Shown here one piece after another: positions 58,400 through 64,000 of a stretch of 64,000 nt of DNA. The notes below the pieces were generated by a model that ran no database searches, was not told the origin of the DNA, and saw only the letters and a program-made list of their open reading frames with translations. The stretch's first letter is position 1, and each line of letters starts with the position of its first letter. The DNA is taken from assembly GCA_024741835.1 (NCBI GenBank), contig JAENRP010000199.1, positions 1 to 64,000 of the forward strand, written 5' to 3'. This stretch comes from Diplocarpon mali. Its lineage: Eukaryota > Ascomycota > Leotiomycetes > Helotiales > Drepanopezizaceae. The translations under genes and the position numbers were made by a program.

Positions 58400-60114
58400 C
58401 TAGTAGAGCGCTTCCCCATACCTCACGATGAACCCACGAGCCGCTTCCTCGGACTTATCCAAGTGCTCATAAGTCAGCTCCAGACTCAAAGCCATGAAGC
58501 CTCTCTGCGCCAGGCAGATGCCGTGGTCAAGCATATGATGCCAGAAGAGGGCTTTCCAAATATTCTCGCTGGGACCGTAGAAGTGAATATTCAGCATGCT
58601 GCCTTGCCCAGTGATACCATTTGGGTTCCTCTGCTCTCGAGAGGGAAGTTTGACTGAATTGGCAGCTGCCGCGCCATCGGGAACGATCCCTTCGAAGGGC
58701 CGTTCGAGCTCTTTCTTCAGCGGAGAAAGAGGATCGAGTTCCGACTCTGTCTTGAAGGCCCGCATACCATCCCCAACGAGAAGTGCTTGAATGCGCTGGA
58801 GCAAGTGCTCGCCCATGGCATTGAGTCTCTCGACTTCGCTCTCATCAGAGACGTCCAAGCCGCAAAACCCAGCAGCCATAGTAACGACGTTATTGTTGAA
58901 TGTCCCCGAATGGCGCAGCGCTCCAGTCCGTAGGTCAAACATACTCATAATATCTTTCCTCCCTCCAAATGCCCCAACCGTCATGCTGCCCCCAACCCAC
59001 TTACCCAGCGTCATCCAATCTGGTTTCATGTAAGCTGGGACGAGAGGCCGTTGTAGGATAGCCGGGAAGTCATGGCCTCGTCCATGATGAATACCGCGCC
59101 GAGCTCAATCGCGGTATCGCTGAGAAAGTGCAGGAATTTAAAATCGCCAACGACGCATCCGCCACTTCCTTGCATACCTTCGACAATGATCGCTGCAAGA
59201 GAACATTATGGTCAGGACGAGAGAGCGGATTTCGTTCGACGTCATTGTAGGGGGCAAGTATGAAGTCATGAGGAAGATTCGTATTGGTAGGGTCGAGTGG
59301 CATCGGGAATGAGAGAAGACCACCATGGTAGCCGTTCTCCAAAGCGAGGATCTTCTTACGTTTTGTGAACTCTATTGCTGGAGCTATCGCCATGGTGTTG
59401 GCCTCTGTGCCGGGATTTTTGAAAATTCAATGCCAGAAGGGGAGAATCGATTTGCTATCTAGTAGAGGTTAGATACGCTCTCTTGAGAGCTGTATAGCAT
59501 GCCACAAGCTTATCAATAATATGACGAGAATTTCGCTAACAGGAGGCAAGTTTCCCAGATCTAGGAGCCATGCTGAATGGCTGAACTCGCCCATTGAAGG
59601 GGCTATATAAATGATCACGCGATATTCAAATATAAGATGGGTGGCTCGTGCGATTCTTTCGCAAGCTCTCTCTCGTGTGTACTGGGAACTCCAAAGTTCC
59701 ACCAGGAAATTTGATACCGCGGAGGCAATCTTCTCATTCGAGTGCCCGTAGATCCCGGCCGTGTATTCACCCAAGAAATCCACATAAACCTTGTCATCGA
59801 GAATCGCCAGCTCCGCTCCTCTCCCTTTGACTGTTTAAATTCAACATGTGTCCGTTACGGTCGTGGTAGATTTGAGCTTTAGGCTCACCGAACGTCATGG
59901 GAAATGGGCTCGCATGCAACACTGTTCTCGTATTCCCCCCTGGGAAATCCGAGCACGCCTTCTCATGGGCTTCCAAACTCCTAGGATTCGAAAGAGAATT
60001 TTCATCCTGAGCAGTATTCAGAACAGCGAGACGAGGATCCTAAGATTCTCCAGCATTCAGCCGAGAGTGAGTTGTATTGGACCCGTCCGGATCCATTGCA
60101 GCGCTCGGAGACAT
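58400..60114 (-). pseudogene. Class III aminotransferase (glutamate-1-semialdehyde aminomutase-like), disrupted
   Basis: Read from ATG at 60,114 the frame hits TAG at 60,040-60,042, then continues with AVLNTAQ, EAHEKACSDFPGGNTRTVLH and, after a normal 58-bp intron (59,831-59,888), GRGAELAILDDKVYVDFLGE. Further on, homology jumps between frames near 59,705 (to WNFGVPSTHERELAK), 59,655, 59,417 (NPGTEANTMAI), 59,197 (LAAIIVEGMQGSGGCVVG) and 59,030 (MKPDWMTLGKWVGG, with the PLP lysine in LGK). About 150 bp near 59,480-59,650 does not align. The last 209 codons are intact. These PLP enzymes move amino groups; this copy should be dead unless several sequencing errors cluster here. No neighbour shows such damage. 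Confidence 0.85.
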
Positions 60115-60399
60115 CGGCAGGTAGCACCTATAATCCTTTGGAGGTGATAAGAATCAAGGCAACACTTGAGATATCTTGTATGTCTGGAAAGCTATATCAG
60201 AAGGGGAGCGGTTGGAGATGTCAACAGTCAGATGCTGTTGCGGTTTAGCGTCTCGCGTACCTGACAGGGGCTGATCGCAGAACCGCCGAGCTCGGAAGCT
60301 TCCACCAAGGCCACTTGGCTCGCCAGCGTCAACAAAGCAAATTGGAGGATATACTCTGCTCTGATAACTTATTCCCCTGCACCTGCTTTGAAGCCCACC

Positions 60400-61077
60400 A
60401 TGGCAGAGACGTCCCAAGATGAAGCTGCCAAAGCGCGCATCATCAAACACTTGAACGCGGATCATGCTGACTCTCTCTCCTACTACCTGCAGTACTACTG
60501 CTGCCTATCTCCACGCGCAGCTCGCGGCGGCATTCTCTCCTCGATATCCCTATCTGCCATGACTCTGCGCACGAGGGACGGTAAAGCCCACACAATTCCC
60601 TTCCACCCGCCCATGAAGGCCTGGTCAGAAACACGAGCAAGAAGCGTCGAGATGGACCGCGAAGCACGCTCCGCGCTCAACATATCCTCGATTCGCATCA
60701 ACGAGTACGAACCGCCCCGGAAGCCAGTGCATGTTGCAGTGTTTGTGACGTGCTTCTTCACGGTGGTCACGCTGGCAACGCATAGCTTAATTCTGCCCGG
60801 GACGTGGGTGTACGACGTGCCGCTGCGCTGGTTTCCAGGGGGCCCAGAGATGTTTTTATGGCTTGCGCGTACAATATTCTGGCCTTTTATTGCCATACAT
60901 ATATTCGAGTCATGGAACCTGGACCGGACAAGGTTGAGGAAGCATGGTGTTGAGAGGGGCACGACTCTGTGGTGGAAATGGATTACTAGTTGCTGTATTG
61001 AGGGCTATGGGTGCTATCAGCGGATCGATGCGACTGTTGCGAAGAAGACGAAGGAAGTAGAGAGAGTGAATCATTAG
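60400..61077 (+). CDS. DUF2470 domain membrane protein
   Basis: A single exon of 225 residues starting in CACCATGG. The N-terminus (ARIIKHLNADHADSLSYYLQ) is the DUF2470 signature, a small fold related to the heme-binding HugZ C-terminal domain; SAMTLRTRDGKAHTIPF completes it. Two or more hydrophobic segments follow (VHVAVFVTCFFTVVTLATHS; MFLWLARTIFWPFIAIHIFE), then a basic tail. Fungal members with this layout are uncharacterised integral membrane proteins. The gene is divergent to the broken aminotransferase, 285 bp away. Confidence 0.88.
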   Translation: MAETSQDEAAKARIIKHLNADHADSLSYYLQYYCCLSPRAARGGILSSISLSAMTLRTRDGKAHTIPFHPPMKAWSETRARSVEMDREARSALNISSIRINEYEPPRKPVHVAVFVTCFFTVVTLATHSLILPGTWVYDVPLRWFPGGPEMFLWLARTIFWPFIAIHIFESWNLDRTRLRKHGVERGTTLWWKWITSCCIEGYGCYQRIDATVAKKTKEVERVNH

Positions 61078-63287
61078 AGTGGCGAAGGTGAAAGATGAGA
61101 CGTTTGGCAAAGGTCTATATCAGAATTACAAGCTAGCCCAGATATTATATCAGCGGCCACAAATACCAGGGGCGTTTGGGATACAGCCAGAAGCGGAGCC
61201 CTTGTGGTTATCTCTTTTCTGTTCAGCACTGTATAGACATGCTTCTCAGCCAGAGCATGGCTGGCGGTGGTTCTCTCAGTATGCTTTTATCGTTCTTATC
61301 CTGTTTTCTTTGGCGACCCAGAGAACGCTCGCGGTTTTACCACAAACCGCTGTTTCAGGGATTCATATATTCAAAATTAACATTCACTCGCGCACAAGTT
61401 TCGTGCTTTAATTTGATCAATGATAGCATGGTTCAAAACAGCTTTTGAAGTATGTACGCAATGCTATTCTCAATCATCCTTGGCCTATCACTGACCATGT
61501 GACGGGTGCTGGAAGACTCAAGCCTTGTCCTATCCATCCTTGCTGCCAGATGATAGCCGTGTAGCTTTTGCATCATAAAGCTAAATCCAAAATCACTATA
61601 TGAAAGTCTAGGCACTATCCTTGCCCAGTTTGCCATCTTCCTTGCATTTTTTTTATATCTTGGCTTGCTTCGAACAAGATCGCGAGATTTTCAGCCTTCA
61701 AATACCGAACCCGGGGAGACTTTGCAGGACCCAATATGCCATACCTGAACTCATACCCGAACTCGTACCCAACCAACAGATATCTAGAGTGAAAAATCCA
61801 GGCGTGGCCCAGGGAATGCCAGATATAGGTATGAGACGTCCAGATATTAGAAACTTCCCCCTAGCTTCTCCCAGGACCGAATATTCCAAACCCATTCCAG
61901 TAGATGCCCATTAGCTATGTGAAACCTATGACAGTCACACACAAGCTCTAATGTACTGGATCAGATACCTAATATAAGGATATCATCAATGGGCTAATAA
62001 TTGGCAATGCCCAACATGCCAAGTCAGCGGAAGCTAGGGATGGTGTCGTGCTGTATTTAGAGGTGGATTCCTAGTGGTGGCAGAAGCTTGTAAAATTCTA
62101 CTCTAACTGTATATCTGAGCTCCCTTTATAGAAGTGCTCCGTGGCCACTTCAGGGGTATATTACATAAGCCAGTCCTCAGAGGCCTCAGCGCCTGAGGCT
62201 CCTCATGGCGCAACAGATGGGTAATTATTCAGTGGGAGCTGGATCAGATCTAGACCCTGAGAAAATGATTCTATAATGAATGAATAAGTATTATTGCATT
62301 ACAAGAATCTGTTAAAATACGTATGACTGCCTGGTGAGGTCTTGAATTTGTTGCTTAGTGTTACTGGCAGCGAAGACAATTAAGAAACCAATATTGCTAG
62401 CTTGGCTGTGATTGGAAGAAGTACATCTATAATTTCGTGATCTACTGCAAGAAACTAATCTGTGCGGCTCTTAAAATAGCAATTCTTTTTTTAGCTTGTT
62501 CTACCTGGTCTAGAATGCATAAATAGAGACTGATCTAATAAAGAAACAACAGCAATAAGATCATCCGATACATATATCAAGGCATATAAAAACATGAAAT
62601 GAAATGAAAGTATAAATTATAGGTACACTATTCTATCACTTCTGACCTAAACGAGACCATAAACACCGTGGAAAGGCATATGGTATTCGGCATTAATGAA
62701 AAACAAGATAGACAGAACTCCCTCGATACCATCACGTCAACGGCAAAATCTTGAAGATAATGTAAACCTTTTACAGTGGATTGTTAAAACAACAAGACGA
62801 AGCTTCATTGAAGCCTAGGCTTGAAGGAAATTGAAGGAGCAGCTGGGCGAATTTTAGTATGGCGCTTTGTCAGGTAGTGGAGTATCACTGGACAACAAGG
62901 ACTGAACTGTGAGAAACAAATGAGAGAGTTATTTTGAAGCGAGAGTGGGGCATATTTGTAGGTTTTGCTGCTGGGCAATGGATTTTTGCTAGCATTGGTC
63001 TTTCATCCTCTAATCAGGGCCTGCGCTGAATATAGAAGATGAAGAATGAGGCGATACGTGATGATCTTTTTGTTGACAGATTATAACTAGGGGAGATCAT
63101 AGAAATATTTTACCAGGTTTTGGTTAGAAAAGATTAAAAAGCGTCGATTCGAGAAGATCTCTATAAGTGGCGGGACAAGGGAGAAATGCCAAACATCGTT
63201 GTCAAGGAATGGATAGTAGTCGGATAGAGATGCTAGGAATGGACCTACTCATCTCCCCTATCTCCGAATAGTCCTCGGTACTCGCAA
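61078..63287. other. 2.2 kb intergenic region with solo LTR
   Basis: No gene seen. One clean solo LTR lies at 62,044-62,215. From 62,240 to 63,240 the sequence is AT-richer with no recognised content. Confidence 0.6.
62044..62215 (-). repeat. Solo LTR, family B, inverted, with perfect target duplication
   Basis: 172 bp whose minus strand starts TGTTGCGCC and ends CAGCACGACA. The flanks are identical 5-bp GATGG at 62,039-62,043 and 62,216-62,220. It is the cleanest copy of the family also seen at 13,684 and 33,104. No internal element sequence lies beside it. Confidence 0.92.
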
Positions 63288-64000
63288 TTATAGACTAGCC
63301 TTCCCCTGCGACTCGAACGGCAAGATGAAAACCAGGAGCCCAGCAATAATGAAGAGCGCGCCACTCGTATAAACAGGCACCGGTGTCTCCAGATTAGCAA
63401 CCATGGCAATAATCGGCTGAGAAAATTGTCAGTACATTCTTCTGTACTATTCCTTAAGAACTCCAACTTACGGCCATAGTGCCAAAAACACGATTGCTCG
63501 TCGCCGTCAACGCATTGCCCGTGCCTCTGTCCTTAGTGGGGAAGATCTCGGGCGTGTATCCGTACAGCACGGCATACATGATGTTGCTGCAGAAGTTGAA
63601 GGCGCAGTTCCAGCCGAGAAGGCTATTGCTTGTAACTGCTGTGGTAGTGCAGTAAAGGAAAGCGCCGGTGAGGCAGGTGAAGAGGGCGAGGGCGCCTCTG
63701 CGGCCGAATTTGGGGATCTGGATGAGCTTGGTACCGAGGGCGACGCCTGGAAGACCAGCTGCTGCAATTACTGAGCAGATGTTAGCTCCTTTTGTTGTGA
63801 CAGGTAGGAAGTGGAACGAAGGCTCGGAACAAACTGACTGCAAGAGTTGCGATAAATGGTACTCGTGTCGCCATCGCCGAACTCAGCACCTTTCAGGGCT
63901 TGAATATAGGGGAGGAAAGAACTGTAGAGGGGGTAAGCGAGCCCGATGAATGCCCAGATAGCCATGATGAGGCCGGTTGAGAGCCCTAGTTTACGCGTGG
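63288..64000 (-). CDS. MFS transporter (sugar-porter-like), partial
   Basis: The C-terminal part of a gene running off the right end. Visible exons: 64,000-63,839, 63,770-63,472 and 63,416-63,288; introns are 68 and 55 bp. It starts mid-protein with GLSTGLIMAIWAFIGLAYPL, then GLPGVALGTKLIQIPKFGRR (the conserved GR-R loop of the family), several membrane helices (ALALFTCLTGAFLYC) and YGYTPEIFPTKDRGTGNAL, the PET-type motif of sugar-porter transporters. It ends FILPFESQGKASL. About 196 residues are seen; a full protein would have 12 helices and roughly 500 residues. Substrate unknown. Confidence 0.88.

Noticed and set aside
1..64000. CRISPR arrays, bacterial operons, phage
   Set aside because: Gene structure is eukaryotic throughout; no spaced direct-repeat array of CRISPR form was seen.

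Overview
The window is nuclear DNA of a filamentous ascomycete (Pezizomycotina), most likely Eurotiomycetes. The evidence is spliced genes with short 42-125 bp introns, GTRNGT donors and CTRAC branch points, genome-defence (RIP-like) mutation of retroelements, and fungal gene families such as CBS/PB1 protein, SPT3, PEX11, metacaspase, Ayg1 and cellobiose dehydrogenase. No species call is possible from sequence alone.

Layout. (1) 1-13,860 is an AT-rich island of decayed Ty1/copia retrotransposons. One element (755-8,361) still has both LTRs, a second pol relic lies at 9,180-12,360, and a mutated LTR of another family ends the island. (2) 14,364-28,247 is a GC-richer housekeeping block: CBS/PB1 membrane protein (+), SPT3 of SAGA (+), a Cys/His-rich protein (+) behind a 2.6 kb low-complexity leader, PEX11 (-) and mitochondrial FAD glycerol-3-phosphate dehydrogenase (-). 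(3) 29,520-46,895 is mixed: aldo/keto reductase (-), F-box/leucine-rich protein (-), bromodomain protein of BRD8/Bdc1 type (-), small coiled-coil protein (+), Ayg1-type polyketide-shortening hydrolase (-) and metacaspase (-). (4) 49,345-64,000 is gene-poor accessory sequence: a secreted cellobiose-dehydrogenase-like flavocytochrome (-), a wrecked class III aminotransferase (-), a DUF2470 membrane protein (+) and an MFS transporter cut by the window end (-).

The genes form no operon and mostly do unrelated jobs. PEX11 and GUT2 are adjacent on the same strand. Ayg1 and CDH are secondary-metabolism or secreted accessory genes, and no polyketide synthase lies in the window.

The most interesting non-genic finding is a family of at least eight ~100-126 bp inverted-repeat elements (termini near CTTCGTCGCAGGCCAAACAA) scattered only from 28.7 to 58.0 kb. 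They look like a MITE family; one copy is flanked by TA on both sides. Two solo LTRs (33,104-33,267 and 62,044-62,215) carry perfect 5-bp target duplications and belong to the same LTR family as the mutated copy at 13,684-13,855. Splice models were built by hand from sequence and family knowledge; no alignment was run.
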